Positions 45,230 to 53,262 of a stretch of DNA of 64,000 bases are shown here, in pieces. The DNA is taken from NCBI RefSeq assembly GCF_900046475.1, contig NZ_FCOU01000009.1:124001-188000 (forward strand). Reading direction: 5' to 3'. Both the position numbers and the translations under genes were made by a program. Each line of letters begins with the position of its first letter. The stretch's first letter is position 1. The notes under the pieces were generated by a model. It saw only the letters and a list, made by a program, of their open reading frames with translations. It had not been told where the DNA came from and searched no databases. This DNA comes from Collinsella ihumii. GTDB lineage: Bacteria; Actinomycetota; Coriobacteriia; Coriobacteriales; Coriobacteriaceae.

Positions 45230-45251
45230 CACCTATATGAACAGAGAAGAT

Positions 45252-46382
45252 TTAGCAGTCGATGATCTGGAGCTCATGCGGGCTTGCGGTGAACGGCTCG
45301 AAACCGTCCTCGGTGACCAGGCCGAAGTCCTCCAGGCGAACGCCGCCCACACCGGGCAGGTACACGCCGGGCTCGACCGTGATGACGGCGCCGGCCTCCA
45401 CGATGTTGGACTTGCGGCCGAAATTCGGCAGCTCATGGATATCGATGCCCACGCCGTGGCCCAGACCATGGCCGTAGTAGTCGCCGTAGCCTGCATCGGA
45501 GATGATCTTCACCGACAGGTTATGGATGTCGCTGCCGTCCACGCCGCCGTGGATCGCCTTGACGCACTCCTCATGCGTGCGCTGCACAAGGTCGTAGATC
45601 TTGCGCTGCTCGTCGGTGGGCTCGCCCAAAACGACGGTACGCGTCATGTCGCTGCGGTAGTCGCGATACCCCGCACCATAGTCCATCAGGACGAAATCGC
45701 CCTTCCGGACCACGCGGTCGCTGGGCACCGCGTGCGGGTTGGCCGTGTTGGGACCGCTCGCAACGATCGAGCCGAACGCCAGCGAATCGGCGCCGTTGTT
45801 GAACATGAAGCTCTCGAGCTCGGTGCGGATCTGCTTTTCGGTCAGACCGGGCTTGATGTAGTCGAGCATATGCTGGAACGCAAGATCGGTGATCGACTGC
45901 GCATGGCGCATGAGCTCGATCTCCTCGGCATCCTTGATCGCGCGCATGCGGCGGATATCGCCGTGCATCTGAGGCAGCGACGCGGCGATGGAGCGATCTT
46001 CGAGACCACGCAGGATGCCCTGGTAGAACGACAGCTGCATGTCGTCCTCGATGGCGATGACACGGCTGCGGGACTCCAGCGCATGCTGGGCGACCCAACC
46101 GGGGATATCGAAGCCGTCCATGTCGACCTGCCAGGGACTGCCCTCGGGCAAATTCTCGGCAAAGCTGTTGTAGTAGCGAGAATCGGTGTGCAGATAGCAG
46201 GCGTCATGGGTGATGAAGGCCGCGTGGGGAAACTCGAAGGTGTAGTCGAACACGCCCATCGCGCCGGTCAGCCAGCGGAGATTCGCCTCGTCGCGCACGA
46301 CGACCGCATCATAGCCGCGCTCTTCCATCAGCGAGCGAAGACGAGCGATACGGCCCGCGGGGCCATTCTGAATGTCGGTCAT
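45252..46382 (-). CDS. pepP: Xaa-Pro aminopeptidase (M24B)
   Basis: Metallopeptidase of the creatinase/prolidase fold that releases an N-terminal residue before proline. 376 residues. Metal ligands are in LMDYGAGYRDYRSDMTRTVV (two Asp), YGHGLGHGVGIDIHELP (His), ITVEPGVYLPG (Glu) and VRLEDFGLVTEDGF (Glu). In Bacillus and others this gene (yqhT) directly precedes efp; here ~6.5 kb of accessory DNA separates them. ATG at 46380-46382. Confidence 0.93.
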   Translation of the reverse strand: MTDIQNGPAGRIARLRSLMEERGYDAVVVRDEANLRWLTGAMGVFDYTFEFPHAAFITHDACYLHTDSRYYNSFAENLPEGSPWQVDMDGFDIPGWVAQHALESRSRVIAIEDDMQLSFYQGILRGLEDRSIAASLPQMHGDIRRMRAIKDAEEIELMRHAQSITDLAFQHMLDYIKPGLTEKQIRTELESFMFNNGADSLAFGSIVASGPNTANPHAVPSDRVVRKGDFVLMDYGAGYRDYRSDMTRTVVLGEPTDEQRKIYDLVQRTHEECVKAIHGGVDGSDIHNLSVKIISDAGYGDYYGHGLGHGVGIDIHELPNFGRKSNIVEAGAVITVEPGVYLPGVGGVRLEDFGLVTEDGFEPFTASPHELQIIDC

Positions 46383-46475
46383 AGACCGCTCCTTTCACGA
46401 GTACCGTTACCGCTCGACATACTACACCCTCTGTTGAACGCTTGCACCCGCCAGATTGGAAGAGAGCCCTTGGGG

Positions 46476-47594
46476 TTACTCCGCATCCTCTTCTTCCTCA
46501 AGCAGCTCTGCACGCGACGCCAGATACGCCTCGGCATGGCGACGCAGGATGTCCTCGTCAACCTTGGAGAGGCGGATGGAACCGGGATTCTTCGGCAGGG
46601 AGAGCATGAAGCGATTCGAGCGGACGAACCGCGCATCGTGGAGCGCCGCGATGAACCGATCGACGTCGAGCTTGAACGGCAGCTCCTCGATCCCCAGGTC
46701 ATCCAGGCGGTCGTCCTGCTCGAAAACAAGATCGACGTCGAGACCGCACGCATCATGCGCAAGGCGCGCCTCGAATCGCAGGCCCTCGGCGTACAGGAGA
46801 TAGTCGGGCACGTCATCCCCCAGGCACGCGCGCAGCGCATGCATCGTCGTCACGCCGTAATTCACGGCGTTGCGCGCCGAGGGGTTTGCCGAGCGAACCG
46901 CGGAGGCGCGGGCCGTCTGGGTATTGCACAGCGCGTCGATCAGGGGGATCTCGACGCCGTCGACGATACCGTCGATCTTCTCGGCGAACTGATCCCAGAT
47001 GCGGCGGGATTGCGCGAACGCGGAGGAAAGCAACAGTGCATACCCCATGCCGACCTGATCGATGGCCTTGCCGACGACAAGATCGATATCGCAGACGATC
47101 ATGTCCCATCCGGGCTGGATAGAGATCATCTCGCGGGAGGAGCCGGCATCGAGGGCGCGCATGGACGTGGAGATCGTGCACATGGCGTCGAGCGTGAAGG
47201 GGATGGCGAGAGCCGAGGTGCCCGAGCACCAGGTCCGCGTGCAGAAGGACACGACCGAGCACACCTCTACCCCGCCGACAGCGACGAGCAGGTCGTCGGC
47301 GGTGATGTGACAGGATTCCATCGTGGCGAAGACGCGCTGCGCGGTCTCGATCGATGCGATGGAGGGCACACATGCCAAAGACATGAACTCGACGGAGTAC
47401 CCGGTGTCCACCAGCGCGCGCCTGACGCACTCGAGGTCCTCCTCGGAGGGAAGCGCATCATGCACCAGCAGCGCGCGTTTAGGCTCCCCCGCGATGCTCT
47501 TGATGAGCCGCGGGAGGTCCTCAAGGGCACCGGACCCGATGCGGAAATCGGTGCACGTCTTACCAAAGTTCACCAGCTGACGCCGAATGGTCAT
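46476..47594 (-). CDS. Degenerate 3-dehydroquinate synthase paralogue (probable pseudoenzyme)
   Basis: 372 residues, alignable to AroB over its full length but stripped of its active site. The NAD loop GGGVTGD is GGVEVCS (107-113). DSSVGGK is replaced by a stretch with TIS-TSMR, so the lysine is Arg145. Metal ligands Glu184, His249 and His265 of the intact AroB correspond to Tyr185, Val248 (NYGVTTMHA) and a non-His residue in DVPDYLLYAEG. The frame is open and shows no decay, so it is probably a maintained protein. Its ATG overlaps the aroK stop by four bases. It may regulate or scaffold AroK; that is inference. Confidence 0.75.
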   Translation of the reverse strand: MTIRRQLVNFGKTCTDFRIGSGALEDLPRLIKSIAGEPKRALLVHDALPSEEDLECVRRALVDTGYSVEFMSLACVPSIASIETAQRVFATMESCHITADDLLVAVGGVEVCSVVSFCTRTWCSGTSALAIPFTLDAMCTISTSMRALDAGSSREMISIQPGWDMIVCDIDLVVGKAIDQVGMGYALLLSSAFAQSRRIWDQFAEKIDGIVDGVEIPLIDALCNTQTARASAVRSANPSARNAVNYGVTTMHALRACLGDDVPDYLLYAEGLRFEARLAHDACGLDVDLVFEQDDRLDDLGIEELPFKLDVDRFIAALHDARFVRSNRFMLSLPKNPGSIRLSKVDEDILRRHAEAYLASRAELLEEEEDAE

Positions 47595-48124
47595 AACAAT
47601 CCACGCTCCAAAAGCATTTCTGCACAGAGATAGGTAACTTCCTTGAACGATTTGCCGCGTATGTCGACCGTGAAGTCCGCGGCCTGCTGATACAGGGGCC
47701 GACGATGCTCGAGCAGGCGCGCGGCGTGCTCATCCGAGCGAAAGTCCGGCCTCGTGTCGCGGCGCCTGATCTGTCGCAGGGAATCGTCGATATCGCCATC
47801 GAGGTACACGCAGTAGCCCATCTGGTTGATGAGCTCGATGTTGCACGGCGTCTCGACGATGCCGCCCCCACAGGAGACGAGTAGGCTGCGGTCGCATGCC
47901 AAAGAACCCAGCGCCTCGGTCTCCAGCTGGCGGAACGCCTGCTCGCCCTCGAGCTCGAAGATTCGGGAGACCGACAGTCCTCGCCGCCGCTCGACAAGCC
48001 GATCGGTATCGACGTAGCGTCGATTGAACAGCATGCCGAGATTCCGCGCGAGGGTCGATTTTCCCGCGCCGAGGAATCCGACGAAGAAGATGTGGTCACA
48101 CCCCCGTTTCATCGTGCCCGTCAT
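47591..48124 (-). CDS. aroK: Shikimate kinase
   Basis: Phosphorylates shikimate at O3. 177 residues. P-loop GFLGAGKST, DTD in RRYVDTDRLVERRRG, GEQAFRQLETEALGSL, the CGGGIV motif and the lid RRDTRPDF are complete, so it should be active. It is a second kinase beside the AroE/AroK fusion of the main aro operon. It lies between yqeG and the degenerate AroB gene. Confidence 0.93.
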   Translation of the reverse strand: MTGTMKRGCDHIFFVGFLGAGKSTLARNLGMLFNRRYVDTDRLVERRRGLSVSRIFELEGEQAFRQLETEALGSLACDRSLLVSCGGGIVETPCNIELINQMGYCVYLDGDIDDSLRQIRRRDTRPDFRSDEHAARLLEHRRPLYQQAADFTVDIRGKSFKEVTYLCAEMLLERGLL

Positions 48125-48130
48125 GACCGC

Positions 48131-48628
48131 CTACTCCTCGCACGTAAGATCGCGCAGCGCGCGACGCTCGAAGATGCGGAAGATCTGCGTGTACCACAGG
48201 TCGACCTCGGTTTGCGGCTTCACGAGAATCGTGTCCACGCCGGCGAAGTTGCCGGCCCAGACATCGGTATACAGCTGATCGCCGATGAGCACGGCCTCCT
48301 CGGCGGTGCGGCCCATGCGCCTGAGCGCCGCACGCAACGCGAAGGGGGCGGGCTTCATGGCATGGCTGATGGCATCCAAGCCGAGCTCGGACGCAGACCG
48401 CATGACCTGATCGCGATGCCAGTTGTTGGAAACCATGTAGAGCGCGAACCCCTTGTCGCGAGCACGATCGAGCCATGCGCATATCTCCGCAGGAGCCGTC
48501 TTGCGGTCTCGGGGAACCAGCGTGTTGTCGCGATCGAGCATGATGGCCCGCTTGCCCTGAGCCCAGAGCTCATCCAGGTCGATGCGGTCGACAGAGGCTA
48601 CGTAGCGTTTCGGTGAAAAGATCCTCAT
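48131..48628 (-). CDS. yqeG: YqeG-family HAD phosphatase
   Basis: HAD-superfamily phosphatase of 165 residues. Motif I is IMLDRDNTLVPRD (nucleophile Asp), motif II is YMVSNN, motif III/IV is MKPAP and VLIGDQLYTDVWAGN. The family may act on phosphatidylglycerophosphate or similar, and is usually beside aroE or yqeH in Firmicutes. The ATG overlaps the mltG stop by four bases. Confidence 0.9.
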   Translation of the reverse strand: MRIFSPKRYVASVDRIDLDELWAQGKRAIMLDRDNTLVPRDRKTAPAEICAWLDRARDKGFALYMVSNNWHRDQVMRSASELGLDAISHAMKPAPFALRAALRRMGRTAEEAVLIGDQLYTDVWAGNFAGVDTILVKPQTEVDLWYTQIFRIFERRALRDLTCEE

Positions 48629-49914
48629 TGCAGCGACTCCGCGTATTCCTCGCTGTCGGCCTCGAACTGCTCGTAGTCGGAGCTGAACTTATGGGACCCG
48701 TCGCCTGCGGCCGAGGCCACGTAGTACAGGTAGTCGGTGTCATCGGGGTTCAGCGCAGCCGAGATGGAGGAGATGCTCGGGCTGCAGATGGGACCAGGGG
48801 TCAGGCCGTAATTCGTATAGACGTTGTAGGGGGAATCGATCTCAAGGTCGCTGTAGGTGACCGGATCGCTGCCGCCCCCGCGCGCATAGACGATGGCCGC
48901 ATCGATCTGAAGCGGCATATCGATGGCGAGACGGTTGTAGATGACGCTCGCGACCGTGGGGCGCTCGGACTCCACGGCGGTCTCGCGCTCGATCAGAGAC
49001 GCCATCGTGACGATCTGCTGCGCAGTCAGGCCCGAGGGGCCCGCGTTCAGATCCAACGACGAGGTCTCGGTCACGAACTGATCGAGCTGCGCCCGGATGA
49101 TCTCATCGGCGGTCGGGACATCCGTGAAGGAATAGGTCTTGGGATACAGGTACCCTTCGAGCGAGTCGTCGTACGCGCCCTCCAAAAACGGGTAGTCAGC
49201 CGCGTAGTTGGACGCCTTAGCCTGAGCGATGAACTCGTCGGCGGGGATGCCGAACGTCTCCTCGACGCGCGCCGCCGTCTGCGCGACGGTCAGGCCCTCC
49301 TGGATAGTGATCTTGTTGCCCTCGACGTTGGGTCCGTCGACAAGCTGCTGGACGACCTCTTCGGGATCCTGGCCGGTATACAGGATGTAATCGCCCGGTT
49401 TGAGCGACATCGATGCATCGAGCCGGTTCACGGCGGCGTAATAATCCTTCGGGTTGTCGATGATGTGGTTCTGGGCGAGGATGGCGGCGATGTCGTCTCC
49501 CGATGCGCCCTCAGGGATCGTGAGCTGCACCTCCTGCCCGGCCTCGACGGCAGGCTGCCCGCCCCCGAGAAGCTCGGAAACACGGGGGACGACCACGAAC
49601 ACGAGGGCGGCGACCGCGGCCAGGGCGACGACGATGCCGACGATGACCTTGATCGGCGATCCGCCTCGGCGCGCAGAGGACGACTGAGCGGCGTATCGGG
49701 AACGCGTCGCAGGCTGCACGGGACGCGGATTCGGCCGCGCCTGAGTCGGGGACGTGCGGAACCTAGTTCCAGACGCCTGCTGGCGATTGGCGGCGGCAGG
49801 CTGGGCGCCCGCAGAGCGGAACCGCGTACCGCCCGAGGCGGGACGGGCCGCTCGAGGGGAGCCCGGCTGAGTATGCGTGCGACGACGCGAATCGCCGGAA
49901 TTCTCGTTAGGCAC
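48625..49914 (-). CDS. mltG: Endolytic murein transglycosylase MltG
   Basis: Cuts nascent glycan strands at the membrane. 429 residues: a basic cytoplasmic N-terminus of ~85 residues, one membrane helix (about 87-109), and the YceG domain with GYLYPKTYSF, VTMASLIERETAVESERPTV and IDAAIVYARGGG. The N-terminus has a repeated GTRFR pentapeptide (29-33 and 49-53). The GTG at 49912-49914 with AAAGG is preferred to the ATG at 49938, which has no SD. It overlaps ruvX by eight bases. Confidence 0.92.
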   Translation of the reverse strand: MPNENSGDSRRRTHTQPGSPRAARPASGGTRFRSAGAQPAAANRQQASGTRFRTSPTQARPNPRPVQPATRSRYAAQSSSARRGGSPIKVIVGIVVALAAVAALVFVVVPRVSELLGGGQPAVEAGQEVQLTIPEGASGDDIAAILAQNHIIDNPKDYYAAVNRLDASMSLKPGDYILYTGQDPEEVVQQLVDGPNVEGNKITIQEGLTVAQTAARVEETFGIPADEFIAQAKASNYAADYPFLEGAYDDSLEGYLYPKTYSFTDVPTADEIIRAQLDQFVTETSSLDLNAGPSGLTAQQIVTMASLIERETAVESERPTVASVIYNRLAIDMPLQIDAAIVYARGGGSDPVTYSDLEIDSPYNVYTNYGLTPGPICSPSISSISAALNPDDTDYLYYVASAAGDGSHKFSSDYEQFEADSEEYAESLQ

Positions 49915-50335
49915 AGTCGTCCTTTCCGTTCTGGGCATCGAGCCACGCCTGCAGGATCAGCGAGGCGGCGACCATGTCAACCTTGCCGCGCATCTTTCGC
50001 TCCGAAAGGCCGTTTTCACGCAAGATGCGCTTGGCCTCGCGCGAGCTCAACCGCTCGTCGGCAAAGACGAGGGGCAGGTCCAGGGCATCGGCGATCTGGC
50101 GACCGACCGAGATAACGCGCTCGGCTTGGGGTCCGTCCTCCCCCGCCATCGTCTGCGGACGGCCGCAGACGATGATATCGGGTTCGTGATCCTCGACGAT
50201 CTGCCTGAAGCTCCGGGCCATCGAGGTGACCTCGATGGCCGGAAGGACCTTGACGGGCAGCGCCACGCGACCGCTCCGGTCGGACACGGCGATGCCGATA
50301 CGGACCTGCCCTATGTCGAGCGCGAGCGCGACCAT
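49907..50335 (-). CDS. ruvX: Holliday-junction resolvase-like protein RuvX/YqgF
   Basis: RNase H-fold nuclease linked to 16S rRNA 5' processing or anti-termination. 142 residues. ALALDIGQVRIGIAVSD holds the first catalytic Asp, LVFADERLSSREA the Glu, and KVDMVAASLILQAWLD the last Asp. Encoded just after alaS (three bases) and before mltG, the common order alaS-ruvX-mltG. Confidence 0.94.
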   Translation of the reverse strand: MVALALDIGQVRIGIAVSDRSGRVALPVKVLPAIEVTSMARSFRQIVEDHEPDIIVCGRPQTMAGEDGPQAERVISVGRQIADALDLPLVFADERLSSREAKRILRENGLSERKMRGKVDMVAASLILQAWLDAQNGKDDCA

Positions 50336-50338
50336 GGT

Positions 50339-52996
50339 CTACAGGCCGAGCTGGGCGCGAGCCGCATCGAGCGCGGCCTGGATGCCGGATGCGTCCTTGC
50401 CGCCGGCCTGGGCCATGGTCGGACGACCGCCGCCGCGTCCGTCGACGCACGGAGCGATCGCCTTGATGACGTCGCCCGCCTTGAACCCGGCGGCGACAGC
50501 CTCGTCGGTGGCGGCGGCGAGAAGCGCGGGCGTGCCCTTCTCGGTGACCGTCGCGAGCACGCATGCGGCAGGGCCGGCGACCTTCTGGCGGATGGTGTCC
50601 CACACGTTGCGGAGCTCAGCGCCCTCAAGGCCGCTCAGCTGGGCGATCACGAGCTTGTAGGAGCCCATGTCCTGCGCGTTGTCCACCGCGGAGCCGATCG
50701 CATCGGAGGCGCCGCCGGTCAGCGCGGCTTTGAGCTTCTGGTTGGCGTCGTGCAGGCTCTGCTGCAGCGCGGCGACGCGATCGACGACCTCGTCGTCACG
50801 GCACTTGAGCGCAGAGGCCGCCTGCGAGAGCATCCGCTCCTTCTCCTCGAGATACTTCATGGCGCCCATGCTCGTCACCGCCTCGATGCGACGGACGTTG
50901 CTTCCCGTCGAGGACTCGGAGACGATGCGGAACAGGCCGATTTCCGCGGTGTTGCGGGCATGCGTGCCGCCGCACAGCTCGCGGGAGAAGGGACGCTCCT
51001 CCTCGCCCACGGACACGACGCGGACGACGTCGCCGTACTTCTCGCCGAACAGCGCGACGGCACCGGAGGCGCGCGCCTCGTCGATGCTCATGACGCGCGT
51101 GACGACCGGCTTGGCGGCGAAGATCTCGCGGTTGACAATATCCTCGATGCGGGCGAGCTCGTCGGTGGAGACGGCCTCGAAGTGCGTGAAGTCGAAACGC
51201 AGACGGTGGTCGTCGAGCTGGGATCCCGCCTGGTTGACGTGATCGCCGAGCACCTGCTTGAGCGCAGCATCAAGCAGGTGAGTCGCGGTGTGGTTGCGGC
51301 GGATGAGCTCACGGCGGTCAACGTCGATGGCGGCAAGGACGCCGTCGCCCACCGAGATGGTGCCCTCGCCGACGACGCCGTGGTGGGCGTACAGGCCGTG
51401 ATGGGCACGGGTATCGGAAACCGCGAGCGCGCACGCGTCGGAGGCGATGTGGCCAGAATCGCCGACCTGACCGCCCATCTCGGCGTAGAACGGCGTGCGG
51501 TCGAGCACGACGTCGACCTCCTGGCCGGCGTCCGCATGGGCCACGGACTCGCCGCCGGAAACGATCGCGACGACGCGCGCGTCCTCGATGCGGTCCGCGT
51601 CGTAGCCGACGAACTCGGTCTCGGCGATCTCATCGGTGAGCTCGGTCCAGACGTCGTTGAACGTGCCCCACGCGTCGCCCTTGACGTTGGCGCGCGCACG
51701 CTCGCGCTGGGCCTCCATCTCGCGATTGAAGCCCTCGATGTCGACCGTATGGCCGGCGCCCTCAGCAATCTCCACCGTCAGGTCGATGGGGAATCCGAAG
51801 GTATCGTGCAGCATGAAGGCGGAGGCGCCGTCCAGCGTCTCGCCCTCACCCAGCTTGGCGAGAGCGTCGTCGAGGTAGACGCGGCCGTTGTCGAGCGTCG
51901 TGGAGAAACGCTCCTCCTCGGCGTTGACGATGCCCTTGACGAGCGTGACGTTCTTCAGCAACTCGGGATAGGCATCGCCCATGAGCTCGTTCACGCGGTC
52001 GATGAAGCGCGCGAGGAACGGCTCGGTCACGCCGAGCAGGCGGCCGTGGAAGACAGCGCGACGGAGCAGGCGGCGCAGCACGTAGCCGCGGCCCTCGTTG
52101 CCCGGCAGGATGCCGTCGGAGATCATGAAGTCGACGGAGCGCGCATGGTCGGCGATGATGCGCAGGGAGCGGCTCGCGCCGACATAGTCGTCGCTCACAT
52201 AAGTCGCGCCGGAGATCTCCTCGCCCAGCTTGATGAGACCCTGCATGATGTCGCCGTCGAAGAAGGAGGTCTTGCCCTGCATGATGGCGCTCATGCGCTC
52301 CAGGCCCATGCCGGTGTCGAGGTTGCGGTGGGGCAGCTCGGGCATGGAGCCGTCCTCCTGGCGATCGAACTGCGTGAACACGAGGTTCCAGTACTCGAGG
52401 AAGCGATCGCAGTCGCAGCCGGGCGCGCAGTCCGGACGACCGCAGCCCACGTCCTCGCCCATGTCGTAGTAGATCTCGGAGCACGGGCCGCAGGGGCCGG
52501 TGGGACCGGCCGCCCAGAAGTTATCGTCCTCGCCGAGTCGGGAGATATGGCTCTCCTCGACGCCCAAGGAGCGCCAGATGTCATAGGTCTCGTCGTCGTC
52601 GGTGAAGACGGTGAAGTACAGGCGCTCGATGGGAAGGTGGAACACCTCCGTGGAGAGCTCGAGGGCCCACGCGCAGGCCTGTTGCTTGCTGACGCCACCG
52701 AAGGAGAAGTTGCCGAGCATCTCGAAGAAGGACGCGTGGCGGCCATCGCACCCGATGATGTCGATGTCGTTGGTGCGCACGCACTTCTGGCACGACGTGG
52801 CGCCGATCTCGTGCATGGTCTTCTTGCCCTGGTAGTACTGCTTGAACTGGTTCATGCCCGCGTTGACGAGCAGCAGGGAGGGATCATCGGGGATCAGCGA
52901 AGAGCTGGGGAACAGCTTGCAGCCGCGATCCTCGAAGAACTTGAGGAACGCAGAGCGAATCTCCGCGGTAGTCATGGTGGGAACAGCAGCGGTCAT
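50339..52996 (-). CDS. alaS: Alanyl-tRNA synthetase
   Basis: Class II synthetase of 885 residues with aminoacylation, editing and C-Ala domains in order. N-terminus MTTAEIRSAFLKFFEDRGC, FTVFTDDDETYDIW, GPTGPCGPCSEIYYDMGED; editing site RRNHTATHLLDAALK and SRELCGGTHARNTAEIG; C-terminal Gly-rich GRGGGRPTMAQAGGKD. The ATG at 52994-52996 has AAGGAG upstream; the frame opens 16 codons earlier without an SD. No T-box leader is visible. First gene of alaS-ruvX-mltG. Confidence 0.97.
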   Translation of the reverse strand: MTAAVPTMTTAEIRSAFLKFFEDRGCKLFPSSSLIPDDPSLLLVNAGMNQFKQYYQGKKTMHEIGATSCQKCVRTNDIDIIGCDGRHASFFEMLGNFSFGGVSKQQACAWALELSTEVFHLPIERLYFTVFTDDDETYDIWRSLGVEESHISRLGEDDNFWAAGPTGPCGPCSEIYYDMGEDVGCGRPDCAPGCDCDRFLEYWNLVFTQFDRQEDGSMPELPHRNLDTGMGLERMSAIMQGKTSFFDGDIMQGLIKLGEEISGATYVSDDYVGASRSLRIIADHARSVDFMISDGILPGNEGRGYVLRRLLRRAVFHGRLLGVTEPFLARFIDRVNELMGDAYPELLKNVTLVKGIVNAEEERFSTTLDNGRVYLDDALAKLGEGETLDGASAFMLHDTFGFPIDLTVEIAEGAGHTVDIEGFNREMEAQRERARANVKGDAWGTFNDVWTELTDEIAETEFVGYDADRIEDARVVAIVSGGESVAHADAGQEVDVVLDRTPFYAEMGGQVGDSGHIASDACALAVSDTRAHHGLYAHHGVVGEGTISVGDGVLAAIDVDRRELIRRNHTATHLLDAALKQVLGDHVNQAGSQLDDHRLRFDFTHFEAVSTDELARIEDIVNREIFAAKPVVTRVMSIDEARASGAVALFGEKYGDVVRVVSVGEEERPFSRELCGGTHARNTAEIGLFRIVSESSTGSNVRRIEAVTSMGAMKYLEEKERMLSQAASALKCRDDEVVDRVAALQQSLHDANQKLKAALTGGASDAIGSAVDNAQDMGSYKLVIAQLSGLEGAELRNVWDTIRQKVAGPAACVLATVTEKGTPALLAAATDEAVAAGFKAGDVIKAIAPCVDGRGGGRPTMAQAGGKDASGIQAALDAARAQLGL

Positions 52997-53184
52997 GTCG
53001 CATTCTCCTTGGTTCATATGCGTCAGATAGGCGTAAACGCACATAGCTTAGCAGACATTGCACGCATCGGATAAGCTTGGGCCGCAGGGAACAAAAGCAC
53101 CATGACGGACGGGCGATGGGAACAGGGCGGATCCAAGAAGCTTAGCCCCAGGCATCGATAGCGCCGGCAACTTCGCAGAACGCA

Positions 53185-53219
53185 ATGAGCCCTTGGTATG
53201 CAAGCTACCAAGGGCTCAT
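53185..53219. terminator. Hairpin between the AI-2E gene and alaS
   Basis: ATGAGCCCTTGGTA (53185-53198) pairs exactly with TACCAAGGGCTCAT (53206-53219) over a 7-base loop, about 45 bases after the AI-2E-type permease stop. The T-tract is poor, so it may be a weak terminator. Confidence 0.6.
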
Positions 53220-53262
53220 GCTGATACCGCATTCATCCGAAAGCACCCAAGAGGGTCGAAGC

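Noticed and set aside
38962-45230. Prophage or transposon for the low-GC cassette
   Set aside because: No integrase, transposase, phage structural gene, terminal repeats or tRNA attachment site is visible.
49877-53074. A very long open frame (over 1,000 codons) on the plus strand opposite mltG, ruvX and alaS
   Set aside because: It is the mirror of real genes with full family motifs, arises from GC-rich codon bias, and has no family motif of its own.
52997-53262. Possible T-box leader before alaS
   Set aside because: No T-box core (AGGGTGGxACCGCG-like) or specifier stem is seen; the hairpin there lies too far from the start and follows the upstream gene.
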